A stretch of 64,000 nt of DNA from Cinnamomum chago (Eukaryota; Streptophyta; Magnoliopsida; Laurales; Lauraceae), in contig CP142457.1 in assembly GCA_038049695.1 (NCBI GenBank), positions 58,648,501 through 58,712,500 of the forward strand. The letters run 5' to 3'. Below the pieces are notes generated by a model. That model saw only the letters and a list, made by a program, of their open reading frames with translations, was not told where the DNA came from and made no database searches. Within the stretch, counting starts at the first letter, position 1, and each line of letters opens with the position of its first letter. Below, one piece after another: positions 34,205 through 46,228 of this stretch. The position numbers and the translations under genes are program-made.

Positions 34205-34531
34205 TCAGCCCAAATGGCAAGAACACATGCTCATAAAAGCATCTTCAATGAAGCCATGGACATCCGGGGAATTGAGAACCACATAACAATAAACCAGCTC
34301 TTCCATCTCCTTCCAGTCTCGAACACCCATATGTCTGACCATCTCCATTATCGACTCTCTGAAATCAACGAATGGATCAACTGAGTACTTTACTACACAG
34401 AGGCTCTCGGCGCAAATGCCACGAACACCATTTGGCAAGTTTGCTGAGAAGCTTACACCCATTGTATAATTTCTTCTAACATTCTTCTTTTTCCTGTTGA
34501 TTTCCAGTGCATCCATTGCCACTCTAAACAT
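34205..34531 (-). CDS. OVATE family protein, short
   Basis: A single exon of 108 residues. Residues 40-104 form an OVATE (DUF623) domain: SLCVVKYSVDPFVDFRESIM, then EMEELVYCYVVLNSPDVHGF and IEDAFMSM. OVATE family proteins are plant nuclear transcriptional repressors that interact with TALE homeodomain proteins and affect organ shape and cell-wall programmes. Most have 150-400 residues with a variable N-terminus. Here only about 40 residues precede the domain, with a basic NRKKKNVRRN patch. ATG 34531 is preceded by in-frame stops. An upstream exon is possible but OVATE genes are usually intronless. It is either a naturally short member or a gene that has lost its N-terminus. Confidence 0.85.
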   Translation of the reverse strand: MFRVAMDALEINRKKKNVRRNYTMGVSFSANLPNGVRGICAESLCVVKYSVDPFVDFRESIMEMVRHMGVRDWKEMEELVYCYVVLNSPDVHGFIEDAFMSMCSCHLG

Positions 34532-36467
34532 GTAAGCCTATGCCTAAGGTGGTATGTAGTATATATAATACAAATGGGTTGGTTGTGTTAATGCATACAG
34601 GGGGATAAATAGATTTGCAGGAGGGAGTAGAGAGACAATGTCTGACACTGGGCATTGAGTCTCCTGGTGGAGTATTCAAATAACACCAGAATTCAAATAC
34701 CAATGGCATTTTGTGGTCTCTTGGTAACTTGAAACAGGCAACTAAGCCAGCAGAAGATAAAATCAGGAAGGAAGCAGTAAAAGATGCTTCAAGATAGTTG
34801 ATGTGGATAGGACCAAGACATGTGATGTGAGGACCGAAGAACAGTGGATTTTGTCAGTACTGTGCTATATTCCCTGAAATTTGTTCGACTATGTTACTAC
34901 CCTCGAAAATTCTTCAGGTGCATGGAGGAAAAGGTACTTATGTGTCTAGTTTGAGGCCATTTCAATGTCCAAATTGCATAGAAATATCACTTTCAATGTT
35001 TAAATTTTAGGCTCGGGCTCCAATAAAATTCTCTTAGAAAGTTAGGTTGGATAGGTGACAGGTGGTCGGGCAGTCCGGATCCGCTGGTAGCATCCAATGT
35101 GTAGAGCATTCCTGATTGAGCAGTGATGAGACAAGCCTTATTTGAGTCCAAATCGTTTAAATTATTGGTCTGGTGCATATCCGCTTAAAGTTAGGTGGTA
35201 AGACATCTTCCTTTCCACATAGACGAACATGATCAAAACCCGATCCTTGCCCCCAATTGATTAGAGGCTTAAGTAGTAAGAACACCAATCCTAGAAAAGA
35301 TGGATAGTCTTGACATATTTTTCTGGTTGATTAGAATGTGGCTAGAAGGGCCATGTTATGGGATAAGGCCACGGTCATGATTCACCATTTTATTTTATTT
35401 TGTTTGGTGCAGCTGGATCTATCTCAATCTACAAGGGTAGTGGTTGTTCAAAGGACGCCTACTTGCAGAAGGTAGGCCCCATGGCCCCATCGTGATATAA
35501 TGGGTCCCAACCAGCAAATTTGCTGTTGTGTAAAGCCAGTGTAGCCGGACCCAGATGTCCAATTGGCTTGAACCCCGGCTCCAAGCTCCCTCCATCACAA
35601 CATTATATTATGTAACCTTTAATTTAAAATTTTATATCATCTAAGGCTGTATCTACAGCTTGTTCAATCAAAGTACTCTGTATTAATAGTGGATTGAGTA
35701 GGACAGAATTGCATTCCTCTGGGACTGTACGTGCATCTTTGGATGCTTACAGTAAAAAAAAAAAGATTGAAATCGATTCAATTATCCCAGTTCCTGTCCT
35801 GTGGGGGTTGTTTTCGGTCCACTATTGACTCAACAGAGCATGGATGATGATGATCTTCTTTTGCAGTGTGGTTTCGCATTACAGCCCTATTTTCATGGGA
35901 AAAAGAAAACCCTCTTCGTCATGGTGTGTTTGCGCAAGGAAAGGATCTCACAATAGAAAGGAAAATTGTCTGATTTTCCCTGCAGTTGGCTTGCTGTTCT
36001 ATTGTTTTAGCAAATTACATTTTCCTAACGTAAAAGTTAAAATGACGTAATTTTCTTGATAGAGAGGATTTCTACTTCCCATGGGAATGGTAGGAATGTA
36101 GAATTCCTCTCTTCCATGAAAAACAAAAATACATGAGAGTGCAACATCCTTTCAATGCACGAACAAGTCCTCAACATCAATGGCTGTAGTAGAAAGGAAA
36201 ACCTAACATCAGCATGCAATATATTAGGGAAACAAAAAATTCTAAGGACTAGAGATTTGAGCTTCTCCTTCCTCTGTATGGCTAAAACAAATGTTTATTA
36301 TCAATTGGTGTCTCATGAGCCGTAATTTCTACAATTTCAGATCTCATTCTGCTAGTATACAACTGCCATACCCTTCTAATTTTTCCTCTTTTTTTTAACT
36401 CTATGTTTTTTTTTTCCACTAAATTTACAAAGAATAAACAAAGAAGGGCCTCAACACAGATTATTGA
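34532..36467. other. intergenic, no gene seen
   Basis: AT-rich. Short frames only. 36055-36115 holds one copy of the GAGAGGATTTC..CCTCTCTT word pair. Confidence 0.5.
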
Positions 36468-39400
36468 TTAGAAGATTGGTTGAGAACATGGCATCCTCCT
36501 CGGAGAAAACACCACAGTCAACGGTGCATGATCAGAAAGAGAGTAATTTTCCGGCCACAGTCCTTTCTCTACTTCAGGAGGGAAAAGAACTGCATTCTTC
36601 ACATCAAAGCCAATTGCCAGCTTACCCATGTCCTTCCTCACATCCCCAATTGTCAGCTTACCCATGTCCTTCCTCACATCCCTTCTTTCCTCATCGGAAG
36701 TCTCCGCTGGCAGTTCACACCTTGGAGGATCCCAAATTTGTTTCTGCAACATTTATAATTTTGCGATATTAAATATAAAATGAGGTAGATGAAGTGCTAA
36801 GAAAGATAGGCAAAGTGGGTCGGCGTGTGAGTGAAAAAGATGTTTGAGGAAAGAAAAATGGATCTCAAAGTAAAATTTAACCAAAGCCAATTGGCCATCC
36901 ATCTCGATCTTATTTTCCCGGAACATCAAATTTTAGAAGACTTAGATTGTCAGGTCAATATGATCTTTTATGTGGCCTATGCATCTGCTAAGGTGCACAT
37001 TTGCAAGTTAAGCTGCTCAGTTTTTGCTCAGTTTTATTGAAATAAAATTGAAGTCTCTAAGAAGGGCCAGCTTGCCACAGCCTTGGCCTTTTTGGCCGGT
37101 TGACTTGGAGAAATCGGCAGAAAGTTGCTGGATTCACTGAAACACACTGGTCTTCTTTCATCCTTTTGATTTCTAGGCTAAAAGAACCACTGAAGAAGAA
37201 TGTTTTACATCTAACCAGGGTCCAAGCACATTTTGTAGAGCTTCCACATTTTCATGTTGCATCTTTCCCCCTTTCAGCAGAATTTTCTGAAGGCAGCAGG
37301 CCTTAGTCCAATCTAGAATTCACTGAAACACACTGGTCTTCTTTCATCCTTTTGATTTCTAGGCTAAAAGAACCACTGAAGAAGAATGTTTTACATCTAA
37401 CCAGGGTCCAAGCACATTTTGTAGAGCTTCCACATTTTCATGTTGCATCTTTCCCCCTTTCAGCAGAATTTTCTGAAGGCAGCAGGCCTTAGTCCAATCT
37501 AGAATTAAAGCTGAGGAGAACAGAAGTATATAACCTTTTGATAATTCACTACAGAACTTGAACCTAAATTTGTTTGCATCACAATATCACATAAACAACC
37601 TTTCTACTGCACCAAGCCAAAATTTGTAGCTGATTAATTTGTAAGAAGAATAGTTACCTGAAATTCTCCACGATCAACAGAACCATTTTCATCAATATCT
37701 GCATGGGTCCACAAGTCCTCCATCTCATCAGCACTCAGCCCATGAGGATAACCAGATAAACCTAGCTGTATAAAGAGAGAGTATCAATACGTCGATCTTC
37801 TTATATTAAAGTTTGATGTAGTTAATTCTCCCAGAAGTAACAAGTACCTGACGGAGTGCTTGACAAAAAGCTGGATATCTAATACAATCACCAGAGCTAT
37901 CGCCTTTTAGAAAGTTAAAAGCATCATTCTCTGCCAGTGAAGTTTCATGTAACCGATGCTGTAACCAGGAAAATAAGTCCATCAAAACACTAGAGAAACC
38001 CAAGGAAGAAAATGCATTGGAAGTTCAAGTGAACAAAGAATGCATCTGGTAGCACCAAAACTGAAAACAGATTGTCTTGGTCACTGCTCTGAAGAAATGA
38101 ATGAGAAAAAAACAAACAAACAAACAAACCGGATTGATTGATTGATGAATATTTAATGATAAAGGATATAGAATTAGAATTTCAATGGTCACTTCAATTC
38201 ATAAAGGCATATAAACAACAGAAGAAAGGAATGCCAGAGAAGGATGTACCGCCAAGTAAGAAGGAATCATGGGATGTACCCCAAGCCTTTTTCTAGCTTC
38301 GTGGGTATTATCATGGGATGCAGCTATAGAAATAGAGCATTTTACCCAAGGAATCCAACTTTCCTATAGTCAAGCCTGGCAGGTCCTATCATGGGAAGGA
38401 TTACTATTTACTAATATACTCTATCAGAATTCTATCCAACCTACTGGAGGCATGAAGATTGATGATAACTAAGCCAATGGTCCACGTTAAGCAAGAGAAA
38501 CTCCCAACAGCCAGGATTATTGAATGGTATAGATTTTGGAAGCATTTCCAAGCCAAGACGGGGCAATTCCAAAATGGAAACCTACATTGCAGTCAGGGAT
38601 GTAAAGGGATTCAATTAGGGTCAGGTACATGGTTAATCACCTGGACCTGACTCCAATTAAATGTATATATCTGGATTCTGGACGCTGGCCTGACTCTGAC
38701 AGACCAGATTGGACTTGGACCTGGATCTAACTCCAGCCCCAACAACTAGATTACTTATTTCTCCAACTTTGCAACTCAGAATGGCGAACCAGAATCCATG
38801 AAGTCAACCCCAACATAGTCGGGACAAGGCTTTGATGATGATGATGACTACAAATGTAGTCACCAGGTATTGTTGATCCAGTGAACTTATAATCTTATAT
38901 CGTAACAAAGTGAAGCCTGTACCACCTGCTAGAATATTGAGTCTAACTACTGCATAAAATTATAATGAAGAGTGTTTACTAACATGTTATTTATACAAAA
39001 TAAAGTACTTTATATATATATATATATCATTCAAGTAGCTGAATTATTCAGGTATGAACCCAATCGGACCTGGACTTGGAATGGGACCCAATTATCAATC
39101 AGGTCCAAAGGGAGGGCCCATACCCGAATTTTTCAGGTTGGAGGCTTGGAGCCTTTGAGTAAGGAGGTACTCATAGGTCCGTTGACATCGCAACTTTATG
39201 TATGGGCCAGGCAAATGGTTTTATCAAATTTTGTATATTTCTTTTAATCAAAGGTTACTCATCTCTCCAACTTTGTAAATCTAGCTTTTATCACACATAA
39301 TAGCTTTGAAAGGCCATGCCCCCCAACTTTTTATAGTGGTGGTAAATGCCCAAGTTCATCATTGAAACTGTCTGCAAAAAAAATAATGAAAACAAAAGTA

Positions 39401-42400
39401 TACACCTTGATAATTCCAAACACAGCTTCCCTCCAGCTTGTCTTCAGTGGTTTTCGAGATTTATTAGGATTACGAAGCCATATAAAATCTACACCGCATA
39501 TGTTTCCTCGATGATTGCGATGGCTAACCCACTGAAAGGTAAAAAAAAAAAAACCAATAAATGGATATGCAGGTAAGTAAAAGCATGAAAGAATGCTAGA
39601 ACTGCTCTAAGGTGTTTCTAGCCATGAATTTGAACAGTACGAAGCAAGACCTTGTGCGCATCTGCATCACTATCTGTATACTGATGGGCTGTATCATATG
39701 ATGACACAAAACCCTGAAACCTCAGAAACTTGTAGACATGTCCTCGCTTGCTTCCATTCCAGTCTCTGCAAAGATAAAATACAGAAGACCTATAAGAAAA
39801 TTTTCCCGCACAGGACTCCTGAGGACAGAAACTGGTATGTTAATCAATCACTGACCCACAAAGTATTATAGGTATAGGAGTGAGCTTAAGCTCTTCTTGG
39901 TAGGATTCTAAATACTGTAGTATCTTGTACACCTGTGACAAGAAAGGAATTTAAAGCTCTTCTTAGCAACTGGCAGGAATCCAAATGAAAAGCAAAGAAT
40001 TGAGATCTTTATGTACGCAGCAAAATAATCTACCTGGTGTAATCTAACGATAGACAGATTAGCATTGTGAGGGAATAACAGATGGGTATTCACAATTAGA
40101 ACTTGATTATGAATGTTATTGTTTCGGCTATGCCAAAAAGGTACGACTGATTCAACATGCAACAGTTGAGCAACACGATCTCCAAAATCATTAAAGAGCA
40201 ACTCTCGGTGGTTTAAAACCCTAAAGTAGTCTTTGTGCACCGCAGTCAACAGACCTGTACACAACAAATAAATTATTTACAAAAAAAGAACTAGAAGGTT
40301 GTAGACCATAAGGTTGATGATAATAACAAAATGAATAATTCATCTATATTAGATGGTAAGCAAGAAGGAATACCAAGTGTTTCAAATAAAAGTATGAGAA
40401 ACCACTGATGATAGTCTCCTTTTATAGAAGTTTTGTATAATATTCTACAGAAATATGACTAGCTTGAAAATCTGTCCAGGAACCCACAATCTTTAAAAAT
40501 TTGAATGCTGTGCATGCTCGATGCAAAGAAATTAAGGTAGCGCCATTTCTCTTCTAAAACTTTTGCATGTATTTTGAGCATGATTCAATACTTCAAAGTA
40601 TCCATCTGTTCATTTTTAACATGTATCCATCCTTATACAATACAAACATGTCCACAAGTAAGGCTCTCCGGCATGCTGGAATGACACCTTGTGATGGTAT
40701 CCAAAGGTGATGTCAGGTGCTTATTAAAGACCCTCTCAAACACTAGTTATTGTGAAACATCAAGTCAATATGAGGTGCTTATACAGGAAGAATTCAAAGA
40801 AAGATAAGCCTTGAGAACAAAATTAAGGAAATTACTGTACTGACTACCGATTGCTGCAGGCAACAACCATAGTTGGAAATCAAAAGAAAGGCCTCAATGA
40901 GCAGAGGGATTAGATGATAGTCTCTTAAGTAAATGGGACCATTGGCCTCGAGTTTGTACAAGTAAGGCCCATTTGGTAATCTGTCCTATTTATAGAATGG
41001 AACTACTCTGAATGGAGAATGCCAACTATCTTTTGAATAATCACCATTTTATGTTGAATGCCGAACATCACTGCAACCATATGCTGGCAGACTGATAAGT
41101 GAAAGTTTAGGACTGTCCCATTGTGAAGATATTTAGTGCATGATACAATGATGATTAAACCCATTAGACAAATGGTTTCAATAAGCCACGGGCCACACCT
41201 GTACATACTGAAGGACGGAGGAATTATGAATACTTCTGGATCATGGATCATGTAACTCCTACAAGAAACTCTTGGACATGAGAAATTGTATGCATGCATC
41301 ACATGTCAAAAGTAATGCAAAAACAAGGTGCAAAGGTGTTCTTAGCTGCAAAGATTTGATCCACAACACTTATAACTAGAGCAATAAAAAACTAAAATCA
41401 TGTGTATAATATATAATCAATATAGATAGAGAGAAGACTTCTACGACACAGAAGACATCAACTGATAACCTGCACGTTATCTTCAACTGTGATTTTACAT
41501 CGATGTGTCAATTTGGTATTGACTGAGAAGAATATAACAATTGCAGAAAAAATCATCCCATAAATCATTAGAATAATCATCCTGAATGAATGTTGACTAT
41601 TTCCTCATCTTGAATATTTCAAAGAAAAAAATGCATACATCATCACACTTCATCCACTCTTGGCAAAGTCTATGACATAAACATCAAGTAATACCTTGTG
41701 CTTGCAATTCTTTCAACTACCCTGACAGAATCTATTATCATTATCCCCAACTCTAGAGTCAAAGAGGTCAGTTTTTACAAGCTAAGAGACAAGCGCGTTA
41801 CACAGACTAAGGGTACCACCATTGAGAATTTTATAGTACCATGGGGCATATAAAGATATTGCTTATCAAGTTATGATAAGATGTACTATAGAAAAATAAT
41901 ATATAATAAAATATTTTGTACACTTGTATGACATAGACTTGCCAGACCAAACAAGTAGACAGAGTTTATCCCAATATGACAAAGTCAGAGAAGAAAATTA
42001 TGCTCTACTAAACTCAACTCATCACCTTACCCCTAATCATTATCACAAGTCTTATCCAGATGAACCAAACACACAACCACCCAAATACACTATTTCAAGT
42101 CAGATTTCTAAGATTTGCAATCCAATAAGCAATAATACAATTGCATCAAACCACTACCATATTGTTAGCCTTCCCAATAAAGACTAGCAAGGATGGTACT
42201 CACAGTAATTATGAAAGGAGAAAAGATCTACACACAGGCCATGTAACCCCAAACTGCAAACAGTTAAATGATTTTGGCGAAAGGGTGCTATACTATGCAT
42301 TTAAAGTGTAGCACTTTGCAATATGTACATTGGTTGATCAACAATGACCACCAAAGTTGATTTGGAAACGAGAGGTAGGAGAACACCATCCCATGTATTG

Positions 42401-43464
42401 TGGCTTCCAAACAGAGTAACATAAAACTATCCACTCTGCCATTATATTCAAACCATGATTTGCAGTACATCCAATGGAAACTGTTCTAACAATCACTGTT
42501 ACAAGTGTGGTATCCAGAAACATGCTCTCAAATATCGATCATAAGCATGACCCAACCATTGCATCATTCATCACTACAGCTAGGGCAAAAAAAAAAAAAA
42601 AATCATACCATCTCCCCGGTTGTTTGTCCGCGCAAGCTTAAAATTCTTATAGCCTGCATCACCCAACCTCTTCTCATACATATCAACAAGCTCTTCATTC
42701 CCAACCCAGAATTCCTACAAAGACAATTCAACAACATATTAAATACCAAAAAAAAATAAAAAATTGACAAAAGCGAAGATGGCAATCTCATACTAATGAT
42801 AAAAATCCATAGATGACATTCCTAATCACCTGAAGACAAATAATCGACGATCTCTCCGCCATCAACCGATCCAATATATTCTGATTCCTGCTAAGCCAGT
42901 AAGCCCTGTTCTCGCTCTCCCTACTGTTCTGATTCTGCCATCCCATCAAAAACCACATCCTCAAAATCACAATTTCAGGATAAAAAAATAATGAAACAAA
43001 ATAGAAGCACTGTAAAGGAAAATCCATCACCTCTTTATCAAGTCGTTTGTAGATTGGAGCGAGAATATTGAATGTGGTGCAGGAAAGACAAGGATCCGCC
43101 GTCGACGCGTATCTCCCACCACGCGTAGAAACCCATCCTTTAAGCTTATTCTCATGTACAATCGAATTGCTTTTCATGAAATTAGACCCCAATACCTGAT
43201 TTTTACAACCAGAAACACCACACATTATCAAAATCTACTCTTCCGCATTCAAAGAAACTGCAATTCTTACAAAAACTCAAAAGCATCGAAGAGATCGAAA
43301 GCAAACGAAAACCAGCAAAACAAAAAGGAGGGAAAGGGGGGAGAAATCTGCATCCAAAACCCCGGCATTGATGAGATTTTTTTGAGGAATCTGATGGATC
43401 TTCCCGGGAAATCGAGTCAAATCGAAGAGGAGGAGGAGGAAAAGGAGAGATCTGCAAATACCAT
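36468..43464 (-). CDS. EEP-domain (endonuclease/exonuclease/phosphatase) protein with EF-hands, At1g02270-like
   Basis: Eleven exons: 43464-43462, 43195-43031, 42934-42830, 42714-42609, 40254-40034, 39932-39856, 39765-39651, 39531-39406, 37958-37848, 37765-37658 and 36743-36468. All introns are GT-AG and phases agree, giving 470 residues (Arabidopsis At1g02270 is of similar size). EEP motifs are complete: FNILAPIYKR, IICLQEFW (E92), IVNTHLLFPH, LCGDWNGSKRG (D227, N229), GVDFIWLRN and YSLSDHAPL (H451). Two EF-hand loops sit inside the EEP fold at 326-337 (DSSGDC.., with Phe at position 12, so weak) and 366-377 (DIDENGSVDRGE, canonical). The family is related to CCR4-type nucleases, with calcium control likely but unproven. 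In this model exon 1 contributes only the ATG; otherwise translation may start at the Met eight residues in. The last exon has a 12-codon tandem duplication. Confidence 0.92.
36610..36681 (-). repeat. 36-bp in-frame tandem duplication in last exon of EEP gene
   Basis: Two 36-bp copies encode DVRKDMGKLTIG and DVRKDMGKLAIG, differing by one or two bases. It inserts 12 residues in the loop between the EF-hand segment and the terminal EEP strand, a place where family members already vary in length. Confidence 0.88.
37132..37505. repeat. 186-bp tandem duplication in EEP intron 10
   Basis: The segment from ATTCACTGAAACACACTGG to TAGTCCAATCTAGA is present twice, at 37132-37317 and 37318-37503, with no difference I can see. 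Identity implies a very recent duplication or an assembly artefact. Confidence 0.93.
38780..38845 (+). mobile_element. RTE-type LINE 3' tail fragment
   Basis: GAAGTCAACCCCAACATAGTCGGGACAAGG-like sequence followed by CTTTGATGATGATGATG. It matches the 3' terminus seen at 54940-54991 and, inverted, at 55283-55340. Only the last 50-60 bp of the element are present. It lies in EEP intron 8. Confidence 0.65.
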
Positions 43465-45121
43465 TGTAGTTTGATTTCGAACGTGAGAATGAGAGAAGAA
43501 ATCCGATCGCATTAAAAAGAAAGAGGAAAAGCAAAAAGCGAAGCGCTTTTGTTTGTTCGTCCGTTCGTTCGGTTGGGGGCTTGGGGCTGGGCTTATCATC
43601 GTTCGAGTATTTATATATAGGCGCGGTTGAGATAACAGGTAAGGGGGGCAACGGGAAAAGGACTTGTAATAGCCGGTTGACTCGTACGGGCCAAGAAGAA
43701 AATTTACCGCTGATAGCAAGTTGCTCCAAGCAACTTTGGCTATATATAATGATAATGATGTATTAGTGTTAAACCTACCATGGTGGACTATAATAGTAAG
43801 TCCAATCCATCTGGTTAGAGTCACTTTGGCTTGGTTATGTTTTTGATTGATTTGAGGTTAATATAGCTTTAATTGGATCTACATAAAATTTTTGGATAGA
43901 TTTAAAATAACGCAAGGAAATCAAATAGAATATTAAAAGTGTACTGGCATCTGTCGCATTTTGTGAATGGCTATTTTCAATTGGAGACTTACTTAGAGAG
44001 GGTTTTCTTAAGTCTTTTTTTTTTTTTTTCAAATATGGTGTAGAGAGGAGTTGTAATTCATAAACCATTTATATAGATTTTCTTCAATAAATCCATTCCT
44101 ATCATCGGGTCTTAATTAGAGAGTAGAATTTAGAATATTCCTCCTCTTAATAAGATCTCTACTGGGTTAGCTACTTTTTAAAAAACACCAAATATATCTC
44201 CATAAAAAGACTTAATAATGGGATCTTGAAGTGGATTGGGCTGTCAAAGTGGGGCCCCATGGGACCATCCCTAAAGATGGGGACCCACCTGAATTTCAAA
44301 TATTTCAATGATGGCCAGCAAGAATAGGTTGGAGTGCAATAAGAAATCTTCCTGATTAGAAGTATCGCTGAGGGCGTATTTGCTTGAACAGAAAACTTAG
44401 GAATTGAATATGTAAAAACTCATGAGAAATCTGGTTAAAAATGAATATCGAAGGTGAATATAAAAAATAACCTCCCTTATTCGGAAGTGAAAGTAAAAAT
44501 TAATGAAAATCCAGCCATCACCCTACTAATTCAAATCCTAAAAAACTAAAGGTCCCATTTTCATAGTTTCCTCATATCATTAATAGCAGTCTCATTATTC
44601 ACTTCACCTCTTTATAACTCATTTGACCATGAATTCATATGAGCTCAATTTCTACCTAATCTTATAGCAAACAATCATGCCCTACCATATCCTTATAGGG
44701 GAGATTTGACTGTGTTAAGAGATAACCACTTGATGAGATCTTTCTTTCATGACTAAATCCATGCTAAACTATTAAATTGATCAAGTCGATTTTATCTGAT
44801 GCTCTGAAACTTGCAAAGAATAATAGAGAGATGAGTGAGCGAGTCATATAAATCATTTCTGTTTCTTTTTTAGGGTTCTTCTTCTTCTAAAGCTCAAAGA
44901 ATCAAATCTATATCATCAATGACATACAATAAGGATGTACCACTCCAAGTTAAAGAAGTGACTCACCAAAAAAATACTGAAAAGAATATCCAAGATTCAT
45001 GTTACTCTGATGATTGTAATAATTACACTCTTATTCAGGATTGAAGGGAAGGAAGTCATCTATTGGTTTGAAATGATCAAATTGAGCCCACAAATCTGCT
45101 GAATCATTTCTCCTAATTCTT
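43465..45121. other. promoter side of EEP gene and intergenic DNA, no gene seen
   Basis: 43465-43620 is the probable 5' UTR and promoter of the EEP gene on the minus strand (TATATATA at 43611-43618). 44390-44690 starts GGGCGTATTTGCTTGAAC and ends GCAAACAATCATGCCC, which are roughly inverted, so it might be a MITE. No target duplication was found. Confidence 0.45.
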
Positions 45122-45345
45122 ACAACACCAAAAACAGGAAATTGGAACGGAAAAGCGTTCCTAATCCTTCCGTTCATAATCCGTTAAACCGTTCCAAAAG
45201 CGTTCCAATTTCCGTTCCAATTTGGTACCAACCGTTCCTAATCCGTTAAAGCGTTCCAATTTCCTGTTTTTGGAACGGTTTAACGGATTAGGAACGCAAG
45301 GATTGGGAACGCTTTTCCGTTCCAATTTCCTGTTTTTGGTGTTGT
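45122..45345. mobile_element. foldback-type MITE with long inverted repeats
   Basis: A 224-bp element starting ACAACACCAAAAACAGGAAA and ending with its reverse complement. The outer 40 bp of each arm match almost perfectly (…TTGGAACGGAAAAGCGTTCC). The inside consists of further direct and inverted GTTCCTAATCCGTTAAA words, so single strands would fold into nested hairpins. No clear target duplication is visible (flanks AATTCTT and TTAATTT). Superfamily unresolved. Confidence 0.85.
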
Positions 45346-46024
45346 TTAATTTATTCCACCAATTTCGTATGTTTCACGTTTCATGCAATATTTCTTTCAA
45401 CAAAAGCTTCCAGCCAACCAAGGGCATCCTAAATAGGGAAAGGTTCAGCTTTAAATGGCTTGCTGGTTTGACCTAGGGTCAATCTTGATGCTTATCAATT
45501 AGGTAATCAGTACTTTAGATAAAAAAATACTTAACTCATTTTCCCAAATATTAAAAAAAAATTCTACAATATTAATTTTTTTTTTTAAATGTAGCTTTGA
45601 TATATAAGTGCCTCCCATGCATGTAAGATCTTATACTTTTCAAAATAAATACAAGTTTATAATGTACTATTGACTAAACAACTTCAAGATACATATATAC
45701 AAATATATATATATATGTCGAGTTTTTGCCCCCAAAATTTCAAATAAAATCGTGCTATATATGAAAGTATTTAGTCCAACGTTTTGGCATTTCTTATATT
45801 TATGACTTTTTTTACTTGTGTTTTTAAATTGTCAATTCAAACTATACCTAAACATATCCTATACCATATTTATTTATTTATTTTGTCCCATGCCGTATGA
45901 CTAACTAACTATACGGTCAATCTAAATATAGGTGAGACTGATAGTTCTTTAACATATAAGAGTATACATGATCCAATACATAAGGCGAAGACCAAATTTT
46001 CTCTCTAGTGAAGTGGCTCACATT

Positions 46025-46214
46025 AACTCCAAGGGGTAGCTCAGTTGGTCTAGGACTACGGTTTGCACCCGGAGGTTGTGGGTTCGAAACTGCTCTACCA
46101 CACTGGGGCCACAGGGGAATTTTACCCGGCTTTCTCTCCTGAGCCCGTAGGGATTATTCTGGCCCAAAGGGCTGGAACCCTACGTTATCAAAAAAAAAAA
46201 AAAAAAAAAATAGA
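46025..46214 (+). mobile_element. tRNA-derived SINE, copy 2, with target-site duplication
   Basis: About 185 bp starting AACTCCAAGGGGTAGCTCAG, with A box (GTAGCTCAGTTGGTCTAGG) and B box (GTGGGTTCGAAACTG), a GC-rich body closely matching copy 1 at 4041, and a poly-A tail of about 20. A 14-bp near-perfect direct repeat flanks it: AAGTGGCTCACATT at 46011-46024 and AAGTAGCTCACATT at 46215-46228. Confidence 0.9.
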
Positions 46215-46228
46215 AAGTAGCTCACATT

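Noticed and set aside
43277..43824. 150- and 135-codon minus-strand frames at the 5' end of the EEP gene
   Set aside because: They read through the 5' UTR, promoter and intron 1 in Ser/Phe/Leu-rich low-complexity sequence and match nothing known.
46035..46105. possible tRNA gene (A and B boxes)
   Set aside because: The boxes belong to a SINE with poly-A tail and target duplication. The stem pairing of a functional cloverleaf is not maintained. The same applies at 4050-4110.
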